Source: Mogibacterium sp. (GTDB lineage Bacteria > Bacillota > Clostridia > Peptostreptococcales > Anaerovoracaceae). Taken from it: a stretch of 64,000 bases of DNA. Shown here piece by piece: positions 17,329 through 26,259 of this stretch. The stretch covers positions 62,001 through 126,000 of the forward strand of contig JAFRCS010000017.1 in the NCBI GenBank assembly GCA_017404265.1, given 5' to 3'. Under the pieces are notes generated by a model. It had not been told where the DNA came from. It searched no databases and saw only the letters and a list, made by a program, of their open reading frames with translations. How positions within the stretch are numbered: the first letter of the stretch is position 1; every line of letters begins with the position of its first letter. Made by a program: the position numbers and the translations under genes.

Positions 17329-19803
17329 CTAAGTAAGAAGGTTTACCCTGCTTCCGTTGCCCCGGTCCTTTGTTACCACTATCTGCTTGTCAATGCGGGT
17401 CCTGAGGGCTTCTACGTGTGATATTATGCCCACAAGCTTGTCCTCATCCGCAAGTTCTGTAAGAGTGCGCATTGCCTTCTCAAGAGTCTCTGAATCGAGC
17501 GAGCCAAAGCCTTCATCGATGAACATGGTATCAAGCTTAATACCTCCTGCGGAAGCCTGCACTTCATCTGAAAGGCCGAGCGCAAGTGACAGAGAAGCCA
17601 TGAAGCTCTCGCCTCCCGAAAGTGTATTCACAGGACGTTCTGTCCCGCTGTAATGATCAAGCACGTTCAGATCAAGGCCGAATTTCGACTTTTTGTTGCC
17701 TGCTTCCGTTGATCTGACAAATTCGTACTGGCCCTCAGACATCATCCTGAGCCTCAGGTTGGCGTGTCTTATGATCCTTTCAAAGTAAAATGCCTGAACA
17801 TATGCCTCGAGAGTGATCTTGTCCTTGCCCGGCATATTGCCGTTCGCGGTTTTTGCCAGCGGATCGATCATTTCATGTTTTTCTCTTATCTTTTTCAGAT
17901 CCGCTTCGATCTCCGCAAGTTTCCTGATGGAATTCTTTGCCGTATTCAGGTCAGATGCTACTCTTACCTTCTCATTCGTCAGGTCTTTCTTTGAAGCTTC
18001 CGCGTCTTTTTTATCCGAGAGCGCCTTTTCCTCATCTCCCGGGTCAGTGCCTGCTACCACCTTTGAGAGTTCTTCTATAGCAGTCTCGTTGGTCTGCTTA
18101 TCAGATTTCGCTTTGTTGAGCTCTTCGGTTTTATCTTCGACAGCTTTTGTCATTCTGTCTATCTTATCGCCTATCTCTTTTATACGTTTTTCAGCATCCG
18201 ACCTGCTTTCATATGCCAGAGATGACCTGCAGTCATCCAGTCTTGCTTCTATGCCTTTTATGTCTGCGTCCTTTTCAGCAAGCTCCTTCTCAAGTCCGCT
18301 GACCTGCTTATATGCCTCATCTATTTTGTCCTGAAGGGCTTTAAGTTCCGCTTCGGTATTGTCATTTACGGTCTTTATCTCAGCGGCTTTATCCTTAGCT
18401 GCCTTATCGGCTTTTTCTGCCATGTTCTTCTGTTCTTCAAGTTCTTCTGCCGTAGGAGCATCCTCTGCAGGAGAAGCGGGATGCGGATGTTCCTCAGAGC
18501 CGCACACCGGACACGGTTTGCCGTTTTCGAGGTCTTGCGCCAGTATGCCCGCCTGCTCCCTTAGAAATGCTGAAGACATAGACGTGTACTTTGCTGCTTC
18601 CTTCTCAGACGCGGCAATATATTCGTTCAGCAGAACGGTATTCTTTTCGCGAAGAGTGTCTGCTGCATTTTCTTTTGAATCTTTATCACTGCATGCATCC
18701 GCATATCGTGTATTTGCCTTTTCAAGTTCAGCAGCTTTATCGCTGCGTTCTTTCCCGGCTTTTTCGAGTTCGGTATTTATCTCATCAAGCTTGTCATAAG
18801 ATTCCAGGTTCCCGTTCAAAAGTGCTGATTCATTTCTCATCGCATCCGCTGATTTCAGTTCAGCCTTTGCCTCATTAAGGGCTTCATCAGCTTTCCTGAC
18901 GTTCTCTTCAAGCTGCGGGACCCTGCTTTTCGCGTTCTCGAGATTCCTGAAGTTGTTTTTATGATTCTCTATGAGAGCAAGTGCGGCTGTGGCTTCGCCC
19001 AGTTTCTCCTCGGCCAGCTTAAGTTCATCGTCTATCGCGGTCTGTCTGGCTTCAGAAGAATCCGCTATCTTCATCAGAAGCTCACCTATCCTGTCTGTAT
19101 CCGTGCTTTCCGTCTCTTTAAGTTCATCAGCTTCAAGCGCAAGCGCTTCATCAAAGCCGCAGCTTATGTTGTTCACGAGGAACCTTATATCACGCATGCT
19201 GTTTTCATACTCTTCATCGACTGCCTTGTTCATGTCTTTGAGCATCGCGGCAAGTCTGTCATATGAAAGAGTGTTGAACAGCTTTCTGAACAGCTTCATT
19301 CTTTCATCCGTATTGGCATTCAGCAGCTTGCGGAACTCGCCCTGAGCGATCATTACGATGCTGCAGAACTGTCCTCTGTCTATACCCAGGATGTCTTTTA
19401 TTTCCTCGGTAACCTTTGTTGAGCCGTCTACTACGACATCCCCGGGTTTGATAAGGCTGGCGCCTGCTGCCTGCTTTGTGAAGCCGTCACCTCTCTTTGA
19501 ACGCCTGATGTATTCCGGCGTGCGGCTCACTTTGTAATGTCTTCCGTAGTACTCAAATTCAAGTTCTACGCTTGTTACTACGTCATCATCCGCATATTGC
19601 GACCTTACGGTCCTGCTGTCACGTCCGCTTCCGCTCATCTCTCCGTAGAGAGCATATGTGATGGCATCGAAAATATATGTCTTTCCCGCCCCGGTATCAC
19701 CGGTGATAAGATAAAGACCGCCTTTTCCGAGGCTTTCAAGATCTATGTACGTACGGTCCTTGTAAGGGCCGAATCCTGTCATTGTCAGTTTTAAGGGTCT
19801 CAT
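17329..19803 (-). CDS. sbcC: exonuclease SbcCD, SMC-like ATPase subunit SbcC
   Basis: Rad50-like ATPase of the SbcCD nuclease that cuts hairpins and processes double-strand ends. The 824 aa show the N-terminal LTMTGFGPYKDRTYIDLE with Walker A ITGDTGAGKTYIFDAI, long coiled coils, the zinc hook CPVCGSEEHPHP near residue 435, and the C-terminal signature NTLSGGESFMASLSLALGLSD with Walker B LDTMFIDEGFGSLD. It is shorter than the ~1000-aa enterobacterial form because of shorter coils. Its ATG overlaps the sbcD stop by 4 nt. Confidence 0.95.
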   Translation of the reverse strand: MRPLKLTMTGFGPYKDRTYIDLESLGKGGLYLITGDTGAGKTYIFDAITYALYGEMSGSGRDSRTVRSQYADDDVVTSVELEFEYYGRHYKVSRTPEYIRRSKRGDGFTKQAAGASLIKPGDVVVDGSTKVTEEIKDILGIDRGQFCSIVMIAQGEFRKLLNANTDERMKLFRKLFNTLSYDRLAAMLKDMNKAVDEEYENSMRDIRFLVNNISCGFDEALALEADELKETESTDTDRIGELLMKIADSSEARQTAIDDELKLAEEKLGEATAALALIENHKNNFRNLENAKSRVPQLEENVRKADEALNEAKAELKSADAMRNESALLNGNLESYDKLDEINTELEKAGKERSDKAAELEKANTRYADACSDKDSKENAADTLREKNTVLLNEYIAASEKEAAKYTSMSSAFLREQAGILAQDLENGKPCPVCGSEEHPHPASPAEDAPTAEELEEQKNMAEKADKAAKDKAAEIKTVNDNTEAELKALQDKIDEAYKQVSGLEKELAEKDADIKGIEARLDDCRSSLAYESRSDAEKRIKEIGDKIDRMTKAVEDKTEELNKAKSDKQTNETAIEELSKVVAGTDPGDEEKALSDKKDAEASKKDLTNEKVRVASDLNTAKNSIRKLAEIEADLKKIREKHEMIDPLAKTANGNMPGKDKITLEAYVQAFYFERIIRHANLRLRMMSEGQYEFVRSTEAGNKKSKFGLDLNVLDHYSGTERPVNTLSGGESFMASLSLALGLSDEVQASAGGIKLDTMFIDEGFGSLDSETLEKAMRTLTELADEDKLVGIISHVEALRTRIDKQIVVTKDRGNGSRVNLLT

Positions 19804-20969
19804 TTTTCGCTCTTGATCTTCTCTATCAACTCGTTTACGAGCTTTTTCTGTTCTTCATCCATGTGCCTGCCGTTCTGTGAGCCGTACAGATCGTCGAATA
19901 TCTCAAGCGGCGATCTGCTGTCATTGCCTGAAACATCAGGCATGAATGATGCCGCTTTTGTTCTGTTATTGTCATAATCCAGGCGCATTATGTTCGGGTA
20001 GATCGCTCTGAGATCGGACATGGCGCCTATGACATCTTCCTCGTCGGTAAGGATTATCCTGTAGTAGTCATCTGTATTTATGTTTTTATAATAATTCTTA
20101 TCTGTCAACTCCCTGAAGCTGCCCCTGATAACTCTCATGTCACGCTTCGGTACAAGGAAAGGTGTTTTCATATGCACCTTGCAGACACCGTTTTTCTTTT
20201 CTCCAAACTCTATGACCGTGATGGATTTGACCTGATCGGCCTCTGAAAACGAGTACTTCAGAGGCGATCCGCAATATCTTATCCTTGCGGCACCTGTCAC
20301 CTGCGGTCCGTGAAGATGGCCCAGGGCTGTATAGTCGAACGGTCTGAATACTTCCTTATCGACATTATCCAGGCCGCCTATAGTGATCTCTTCCGATTCG
20401 CATCTTATAGCATCTGTTACGTACTGATGACATATAAGGACATTGCGCCCGGACTCATCCACGTCCATTCTCTTTATGGCATAACCTACAGCATCTGTAA
20501 ATGTCCTTATCTCCGGTATCTCCTCTCCTTCTGCCGCTTCCGCTTCAAGTACAGTTCTGACATGAATAGGCTTAAGGAATGGCAGCATGTAAAAATTTAC
20601 CTTTCCGAACTCATCTTCAAGACTGAACATGTGCGTCTTCCCATCATATCCGCCGGCAAAGTGTATCCCTCGCTTGTCCATGATGCGCGATCCGAATGAG
20701 ATCCTCTCGGCGGAGTCGTGATTTCCGCTGATAATGAACAGTTCAAGGCCCATATCGGCAAGTTCGCTTATAAAGTCATCAAAAAGCTGCACCGCTTCCG
20801 CTGAGGGAGCCGGCTTATCGTAGACGTCGCCCGCTATCAGGACGGCGTCCGGTTTCTCTTCTTTGATGATATCTGCGATCTGCCTGAGTATGTATCTCTG
20901 GTCTTCTATCATTGAAAAATCGTTGACGCGTTTTCCTATATGCAGATCCGATAAATGGATAAACCTCAT
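19800..20969 (-). CDS. sbcD: exonuclease SbcCD, nuclease subunit SbcD
   Basis: Mre11-like metallophosphoesterase, the nuclease partner of SbcC. The 389 aa contain the five phosphoesterase motifs: HLSDLHIGKRVND at the N-terminus, IAGDVYDKPAPSAEAV, ISGNHDSAERISFG, LICHQYVTD and YTALGHLHGPQ. A C-terminal capping region of moderate conservation follows. Together with sbcC it forms a two-gene unit, with nth just upstream on the same strand 28 nt away. Confidence 0.95.
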   Translation of the reverse strand: MRFIHLSDLHIGKRVNDFSMIEDQRYILRQIADIIKEEKPDAVLIAGDVYDKPAPSAEAVQLFDDFISELADMGLELFIISGNHDSAERISFGSRIMDKRGIHFAGGYDGKTHMFSLEDEFGKVNFYMLPFLKPIHVRTVLEAEAAEGEEIPEIRTFTDAVGYAIKRMDVDESGRNVLICHQYVTDAIRCESEEITIGGLDNVDKEVFRPFDYTALGHLHGPQVTGAARIRYCGSPLKYSFSEADQVKSITVIEFGEKKNGVCKVHMKTPFLVPKRDMRVIRGSFRELTDKNYYKNINTDDYYRIILTDEEDVIGAMSDLRAIYPNIMRLDYDNNRTKAASFMPDVSGNDSRSPLEIFDDLYGSQNGRHMDEEQKKLVNELIEKIKSEK

Positions 20970-20997
20970 TTGCTTTGACCTTTCCTATGTAGATCTT

Positions 20998-21654
20998 TTA
21001 CCATGCTGAACCATGGTTTTCCTCAAAGTATACGCACATACCTTTCAGTCCGCAGCCGGCGCAGTCAGGCTTTCTGGCATGGCAGACCTTGCGTCCGTGA
21101 AAAATGAGCAGATGATGCGCTCTTATCCACTGATCCTCAGGAAGTCTTGCCATCAATGTCTCTTCGACTTCTGCAGGATCTTTCCCGTCTGCCAGTCCTA
21201 TGCGGTTGGCGACCCTGAATACATGTGTATCCACGGCTATCCTTGCCTTTCCGAAACCTTCTGCAAGTACCACATTCGCAGTCTTTCGGCCTACACCCGG
21301 CAGTTTTACGAGTTCTTCATAATCCCCCGGTACCTCGCCGCCGTAGTTTTCGGTAAGTATCTTTGAGAGTCCCACAACATTCTTTGCCTTGTTTTTATAA
21401 AGGCCTATAGTCTTTATGATCTCCTGGATGTCAAGCGGATCCGCCTTGGCCATGGCTTCGGCAGTCGGATACTTATCGAAGAGCGCGGGTGTGACTTTGT
21501 TAACGGACACGTCTGTTGTCTGTGCCGAGAGCATGACAGCCACCAGCAGCTGGAAACGCGTTCCGTGATCGAGGGCGCATGCAGCTTCAGGATGCATGCT
21601 TTCAAGTTCTGTAATTACTTCAGGTATCTTATTATCCGAAATTATCTTGCTCAT
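20998..21654 (-). CDS. nth: endonuclease III (DNA glycosylase/AP lyase)
   Basis: Base-excision repair enzyme removing oxidised pyrimidines. It has 218 aa, an HhH-GPD fold with KLPGVGRKTANVVLAEG (catalytic Lys in the hairpin-helix-hairpin) and the catalytic Asp in IAVDTHVFRVANRIGL. The C-terminal [4Fe-4S] ligands are present with exact spacing C-x6-C-x2-C-x5-C (CHARKPDCAGCGLKGMC). Located upstream of sbcDC, so a DNA-repair cluster; divergent from the GntR gene. Confidence 0.97.
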   Translation of the reverse strand: MSKIISDNKIPEVITELESMHPEAACALDHGTRFQLLVAVMLSAQTTDVSVNKVTPALFDKYPTAEAMAKADPLDIQEIIKTIGLYKNKAKNVVGLSKILTENYGGEVPGDYEELVKLPGVGRKTANVVLAEGFGKARIAVDTHVFRVANRIGLADGKDPAEVEETLMARLPEDQWIRAHHLLIFHGRKVCHARKPDCAGCGLKGMCVYFEENHGSAW

Positions 21655-21658
21655 CTTA

Positions 21659-21686
21659 TTGACAATTCCTTCCGCAGGTCTATATT
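21659..21686 (+). promoter_or_regulatory. sigma-A promoter for the GntR regulator gene
   Basis: Plus strand: -35 TTGACA (21659-21664), 16-nt spacer, -10 TATATT (21681-21686). The -35 lies a few bases upstream of the nth start codon on the other strand, so the divergent promoters must share this 94-bp gap. Confidence 0.65.
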
Positions 21687-21690
21687 TAAT

Positions 21691-21702
21691 AGTGTATACA
21701 AT
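21691..21702 (+). promoter_or_regulatory. candidate GntR/FCD operator
   Basis: GTGTATACAAT contains the perfect palindrome TGTATACA (21693-21700), resembling the TTGTATACAA-type sites used by FCD-family GntR repressors. It sits at the predicted start point of the regulator's own promoter, and an imperfect second copy CTGTATGCAG follows about 20 nt downstream. This is the expected layout for autorepression. Confidence 0.45.
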
Positions 21703-21748
21703 CCTTATAACTGTATGCAGAACATGAAATAGTATTCAGAGGTGGATC

Positions 21749-22408
21749 ATGGACATTATTCAAGCCGATAAATCAGTTCAGCCCCTTTCAGCGGGTCTTT
21801 ACGCAGAACTTCAGTCAGACATACTTTCCGGCGCCATTCCAAATAGCAGCAAGCTGACCGAGCAGGCCATCTGCAAGAAGTACAACGTCAGCAGGACTCC
21901 TGTAAGAGAAGCGTTCCGCCAGCTCGAAGCTGACGGTCTCATAGAGAACATCCCTAACCGAGGCGCTTTCGTCACAGGACTCACAAGGCGTGATATCTCA
22001 GATCTGTTTGACCTCAGAGCCCTCTTTGAGGTGCAGGCCGTTGAATGGGCCATCAAGCGCATGACCAGCGAAGACATCGACAAGCTCGCAGAGACTGTGG
22101 AATTCATGGAGTTCTATACTCTCAAGGATGATGTCGATAAGGTGCTTACCTTCAACTCGCAGTTCCACAACATAATCTATGCCGGTACCGGAAACCGCAT
22201 GATACAGAAGACACTGGCCATTTATCAGACTTATCTGAAGCATTCTGCTCCGGCCAAGACATATACCGGAGATTATCTCAAGACTATACTTGAGGAACAC
22301 AAGGCGATCTTTGAAGCTTTCGAGTCCAAGAACCCTGCGGCAGGCCGCAAAGCCATGGAATATCACATGGCTCAGTCCAAGCTCCGCAGGATATCAAACT
22401 ACTTCTGA
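21749..22408 (+). CDS. GntR-family transcriptional regulator, FCD (FadR-C) subfamily
   Basis: A 219-aa regulator with an N-terminal winged helix (residues ~10-78: LYAELQSDILSGAIPNSSKL, CKKYNVSRTPVREAFRQLEA, IENIPNRGAFVTG) and a C-terminal all-helical FCD ligand-binding domain (ALFEVQAVEWAIKRM, FHNIIYAGTGNRMI, EEHKAIFEAFESKNPAAGRK). FCD members usually sense organic acids such as pyruvate, lactate, gluconate or fatty-acid derivatives; the putative metal-binding D/H pattern is only partly clear. It is monocistronic, flanked by its own promoter and a strong terminator, with no adjacent catabolic gene to suggest a target. Confidence 0.93.
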   Translation: MDIIQADKSVQPLSAGLYAELQSDILSGAIPNSSKLTEQAICKKYNVSRTPVREAFRQLEADGLIENIPNRGAFVTGLTRRDISDLFDLRALFEVQAVEWAIKRMTSEDIDKLAETVEFMEFYTLKDDVDKVLTFNSQFHNIIYAGTGNRMIQKTLAIYQTYLKHSAPAKTYTGDYLKTILEEHKAIFEAFESKNPAAGRKAMEYHMAQSKLRRISNYF

Positions 22409-22428
22409 TCATCTGAATATATGAATAC

Positions 22429-22459
22429 GGCAGCAGCTAAGCGCTGCTGCCTTTTTTTT
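22429..22459 (+). terminator. intrinsic terminator of the GntR gene
   Basis: Perfect 9-bp stem GGCAGCAGC / GCTGCTGCC (22429-22437 with 22443-22451) followed by eight T residues on the plus strand. On the minus strand there is no T-run after the stem, so it is directional. Confidence 0.92.
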
Positions 22460-23076
22460 CAGAATAACAGGCCCAGTAACAGATTCACCAATGGAGTGAT
22501 GATGTGATCGGTCACGTTCGTGAGTATCAGGGCCAGCAATATATACATGCCGTACTGATAGACCTTGTACCACCAGCTGTATCTGTCCAGTTTGAATATC
22601 TGGGTAATTATGTTCCAGCCGTCCAGCGGCGGACACGGTATCAGGTTGAAGATCATCAGTACCAGATTGATCATCACAGCGTAAAAGATGATCATGTAGA
22701 TGTCGTACGCCAGATCATTTGCGCCAAAGACATTCGATTTCATCATCGCCTTTACCGGGATGGAAAGGATCACCGCAAGGATCATGTTCATGGTAACTCC
22801 CGCGATGGCAACAAAGAACTCATCCCTGCGTCTGTTTTTGTAGTAACCCGGGTCAATCTGAACAGGTTTTCCCCAGCCGAATCCCACAAGCACAAGGGTC
22901 AGGAATCCTATCCAGTCGATGTGCGCCAGCGGATTGAGCGTTACCCTTCCCTGTCTTCTCGGCGTAGGATCCCCGAGCTTATCGGAAACCCACGCGTGCG
23001 CGAATTCATGGAAGCTGAGCGCCATTATGATGCCCGGAAGCATCAGCAGTTTTGTCATTATAAGATCTGTACTCAA
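22459..23076 (-). CDS. site-2 protease family membrane metalloprotease (M50B)
   Basis: A 205-aa multi-pass membrane protein with the zinc motif SFHEFAHAWVSDKLGD at its N-terminus, the conserved DPTPRRQGRVTLNPLAHID segment, and the second active-site motif FNLIPCPPLDGW (NxxPxxxLDG). This compact form without a PDZ domain is common in Firmicutes (YwhC-like) and its substrates are unknown. It is the last gene of the ileS-to-miaB operon, 1 nt after miaB. A second, PDZ-containing site-2 protease (RseP type) is at 62821-63831. Confidence 0.9.
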   Translation of the reverse strand: MSTDLIMTKLLMLPGIIMALSFHEFAHAWVSDKLGDPTPRRQGRVTLNPLAHIDWIGFLTLVLVGFGWGKPVQIDPGYYKNRRRDEFFVAIAGVTMNMILAVILSIPVKAMMKSNVFGANDLAYDIYMIIFYAVMINLVLMIFNLIPCPPLDGWNIITQIFKLDRYSWWYKVYQYGMYILLALILTNVTDHIITPLVNLLLGLLF

Positions 23077-23077
23077 A

Positions 23078-24403
23078 TCAGTCTACCTCTCGTCCTTCCA
23101 AGCTGAAAGTCTTGCTTTCAGTGATCTCGACCTTCACCTTTCTTCCCATGAGCTGTTCCGGGCTTCTGTCCGATGTGAAGTTAACAAGCTTGAAGCCGTC
23201 TGTCCTGCCCGATATCACCTTGTCATCATTGCGGCTTATGCCTTCAGCAATGACTTCATATGTCTTGCCTTTATACTCCTGATTCTTTTTTAGGCTGATC
23301 TCGTTCATCACGTCCACCAGTCTGTCGAATCTCTCGTGGCAGACCTCATCAGGCACCTGGTCCTCGAATTTTGCTGCCGGAGTGCCCTCTCTAGGCGAAT
23401 AAATGAATGTGAAAGCCGAATCGTATTCGACCTTTCTTGCTATATCCAGTGTCTGCTCAAAGTCCTCATCAGTCTCGCCGGGGAAACCGACTATCACATC
23501 GGTCGATATAGTGATGTCAGGGGCCGTCTTTCTCAGCTTCTCAACTATCTTCAGGTACGATTCCCTGTCGTAATGCCGGTTCATGCGCTTCAGTATCCTG
23601 TCGCTTCCCGACTGTACGGGCAGATGGATGTTGTGACACAGCTTATCGCAGGTCCTGAAGCAATCTATCATCTCATCAGAAATATCCTTAGGATGCGATG
23701 TCATGAATCTTATGCGTTCTATGCCGTCTATCTCATTGACCGCTTTAATAAGATCAGCGAAGCTGTTGCCTGCTGCGTCCCTGTAAGAGTCGACATTCTG
23801 GCCAAGGAGCATTACCTCCACGACACCGTCAGCAGCCAGTCTTTTTATCTCATCACAGACGTCGCTCAGCATGCGGCTCTTTTCACGGCCTCTGGTATAC
23901 GGCACTATGCAGTATGTGCAGAAATTATTGCAGCCGTAAGTGATATTGACCAATGCTTTGTGGCGATGCATCCTTACAGGCTTCATATCCGCTTCGCTGT
24001 TATCCGGGTTATTATCGACTATTGCGCGCATGCGGCGGCCTGTCTTCAGTCTCTCTTCAAGAAGCGCCGGGAATTCAGCGATATTCTGTGTACCGAAAAC
24101 AATGTCGACCCATGAGAATCTTTTGTTGATCTCTTCGACGACCCTCGGCTGCTGCGGCATGCAGCCGCATACGCACAGAACAAAGTCAGGACGGCTCTTT
24201 TTTATCTTCTTGAACTGTCCCAGGGTGCCGAAGAACCTCTTGTCGGCATTGTCTCTTACGCTGCATGTATTTATAACTGTCACATCGGCTTTGTAAGGAT
24301 CATCGGCATGTTCATATCCCATCGCCTCAAGAAGACCGGCGATGTTTTCAGAGTCATGCTCATTCATCTGGCAGCCGTATGTGATTATATGATATTTTCT
24401 CAT
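23078..24403 (-). CDS. miaB: tRNA-2-methylthio-N6-dimethylallyladenosine synthase MiaB
   Basis: Radical-SAM methylthiotransferase that adds the 2-methylthio group to i6A37 in tRNA. In its 441 aa, the N-terminal domain holds the three cluster cysteines (GCQMNEHDSENIAGLL, INTCSVRDNADKRFFG, CGCMPQQ); the radical-SAM motif is GCNNFCTYCIVPYTRGRE; the C-terminal TRAM domain includes GISRNDDKVISGRTDGFKLV. The RGRE run and FGT context fit MiaB rather than MtaB or RimO. Overlaps the preceding gene by 4 nt. Confidence 0.96.
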   Translation of the reverse strand: MRKYHIITYGCQMNEHDSENIAGLLEAMGYEHADDPYKADVTVINTCSVRDNADKRFFGTLGQFKKIKKSRPDFVLCVCGCMPQQPRVVEEINKRFSWVDIVFGTQNIAEFPALLEERLKTGRRMRAIVDNNPDNSEADMKPVRMHRHKALVNITYGCNNFCTYCIVPYTRGREKSRMLSDVCDEIKRLAADGVVEVMLLGQNVDSYRDAAGNSFADLIKAVNEIDGIERIRFMTSHPKDISDEMIDCFRTCDKLCHNIHLPVQSGSDRILKRMNRHYDRESYLKIVEKLRKTAPDITISTDVIVGFPGETDEDFEQTLDIARKVEYDSAFTFIYSPREGTPAAKFEDQVPDEVCHERFDRLVDVMNEISLKKNQEYKGKTYEVIAEGISRNDDKVISGRTDGFKLVNFTSDRSPEQLMGRKVKVEITESKTFSLEGREVD

Positions 24404-26259
24404 TTACGCTCGTCTTTCTTGTCTCTCGACATGAGCATGCTTACAGCTACCTCAGGAGTTATCTTTCCCTTGAGAACAGCCTGCGTAGCCTTGCAGACAG
24501 GCATCTCCACATCGAGTTTTTTTGCAAGATCACAGACAGCATCGGCTGTGTAGTATCCTTCTACGACTGAACCTACTCTTTCGACCGCTTCCTTAGCTTC
24601 AAGGCCTAGGCCTATCAGAAGACCGCATCGTCTGTTGCGGGAGAGATTCGTGGAGCATGTTACGATAAGATCACCTATGCCCGAGAGTCCCGAGAATGTC
24701 TCAGGATCTGCGCCAAGTTTGTCTCCCAGTCTCTTTATTTCATGTATGGAACGTGTCATAAGCGCTGCTCTCGCGTTATTTCCGAGTTTCATTCCGTCGG
24801 AGATGCCGGTGGCTATCGCTATAACGTTCTTTACCGCTCCCGCGATTTCAACGCCTACTACATCATCCTGTGTATAAACGCGCAGCTGCTCTGACATGAA
24901 AGTATCCTGGATCAGGCGCGCAGCCTCAGCATCCTTTGAAGCCGCAACTATGCCTGCAGGAGTGTTCCTGACTATCTCTTCCGCGTGCGTCGGGCCTGAA
25001 AGAGCTACATATCTTGCTGAAGGGATCGTTTCCTCAGCAACTTCGCTCATCCTCTTGAGGGTCTTCTTTTCGATTCCCTTGGCAAGGTTGACCACAACAG
25101 CACCTTCTTCAAGATACTGGGCGGCCTTGGAAGATACCTGACGGAACTTCTGAGCCGGCACAGCGAACACTACTATTTCCTTGCCCCTCAGAGCGTTGCG
25201 GATATTGTTTGTATATTTGATCCTGTCGCTGAGTATGACATACGGCAGGTATCTGTCGTTCATGCGTGTCTCTTTCATCGCGTCTAAAGCTGCCTTGTTA
25301 CGGCCGTACAGAGTAACGTCATGTCCGTTATATACCAGCAGATTGGCCATGGCGGTTCCAAACGAGCCGCTTCCGACTACCGCGATCTTATGAGCCTTGT
25401 CTCCCAGATCAGGGATCTCCGTACCTGCATAATAATCCATTGGTTCCGGCTCTGGTCTTGATGCGTCGCTTTGCTGAGCGTCGACAAGGGACGGTTCCTT
25501 GGTAGCGTCGGCTGCTATCGGAGATTCGCCGATCGAAAGATCCTCGAATTCCTGATCGCTTGCTTTGAGTTTTGACTTCTCTTCCGCTGAGAGCGGCTTG
25601 CCCTGAAGACTCGCGTCAAGAACCGTTTCTGCTTCCGCGGATACAGTATCTTGTGCCTTATCTTTTCCGCCGATGGTAAGTTTTTCTTCCTCGCCCTTGG
25701 CGATCCTCTTGATATTTGCCAGGTGCATTATCAGCAGGAATACCGCGGCGCCTATCGCGAAGTAAAGATATTCCGGCTCATAAAGCCATATGGCAACAGG
25801 ATAAGCGATAGCTGCGAATATCGAGGCTACGGACATGCGTCTTGTGATCAGGAAGAATACTCCTGCGACTATCAGAGCTGCTATAGCGCTGAGCCAGTTG
25901 AGAGCAAGAGCAGCACCGAAAGAGGCAGCGACGCCTTTTCCTCCCTTGAAGCCCCATGCCGCAGGGAAGCAGTGGCCTATTACAACGGCTCCGAACGCCA
26001 CCATGGCACCCGGGTCATCGCCAAAGTTGTAGCCTATCCTTACGGCTATGAATGCTTTCAGTACGTCCACAATGAAGACCGTTATACCCGCGGCAAGTCC
26101 CATGACTCTTATGGTGTTGGTCATTCCTGCATTGCCGCTGCCTTCCTTGCGTATGTCTATGCCCTTTAACTTACCCAAAATGATGGCCGGGTTTATATTA
26201 CCCAGGGCATATGCAGCCAATCCTATGATTATGAGTCTTGTAATCTCTGAGCTGCTCAT
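24400..26259 (-). CDS. PlsY-GpsA fusion: G3P acyltransferase + NAD(P)H-dependent G3P dehydrogenase
   Basis: One 619-aa open frame joins two phospholipid enzymes. Residues ~1-195 are PlsY, a polytopic acyltransferase: GSGNAGMTNTIRVMG, GHCFPAAWGFKGGKGVAASF and RRMSVASI match its three signature motifs. Residues ~196-288 are an acidic, Ala/Ser/Glu/Pro-rich linker. Residues ~290-619 are soluble GpsA: Rossmann AVVGSGSFGTAMANLL, SGPTHAEEI, catalytic-lysine segment EIAGAVKNVIAIATG and SGLSGIGDLIVTCSTNLSRNR. GpsA makes sn-glycerol-3-phosphate from DHAP; PlsY acylates it using acyl-phosphate from PlsX, encoded in the same operon. In relatives these are separate adjacent genes. An internal ATG at 25440 lacks a convincing SD, so separate GpsA synthesis looks unlikely. 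Confidence 0.93.
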   Translation of the reverse strand: MSSSEITRLIIIGLAAYALGNINPAIILGKLKGIDIRKEGSGNAGMTNTIRVMGLAAGITVFIVDVLKAFIAVRIGYNFGDDPGAMVAFGAVVIGHCFPAAWGFKGGKGVAASFGAALALNWLSAIAALIVAGVFFLITRRMSVASIFAAIAYPVAIWLYEPEYLYFAIGAAVFLLIMHLANIKRIAKGEEEKLTIGGKDKAQDTVSAEAETVLDASLQGKPLSAEEKSKLKASDQEFEDLSIGESPIAADATKEPSLVDAQQSDASRPEPEPMDYYAGTEIPDLGDKAHKIAVVGSGSFGTAMANLLVYNGHDVTLYGRNKAALDAMKETRMNDRYLPYVILSDRIKYTNNIRNALRGKEIVVFAVPAQKFRQVSSKAAQYLEEGAVVVNLAKGIEKKTLKRMSEVAEETIPSARYVALSGPTHAEEIVRNTPAGIVAASKDAEAARLIQDTFMSEQLRVYTQDDVVGVEIAGAVKNVIAIATGISDGMKLGNNARAALMTRSIHEIKRLGDKLGADPETFSGLSGIGDLIVTCSTNLSRNRRCGLLIGLGLEAKEAVERVGSVVEGYYTADAVCDLAKKLDVEMPVCKATQAVLKGKITPEVAVSMLMSRDKKDERK

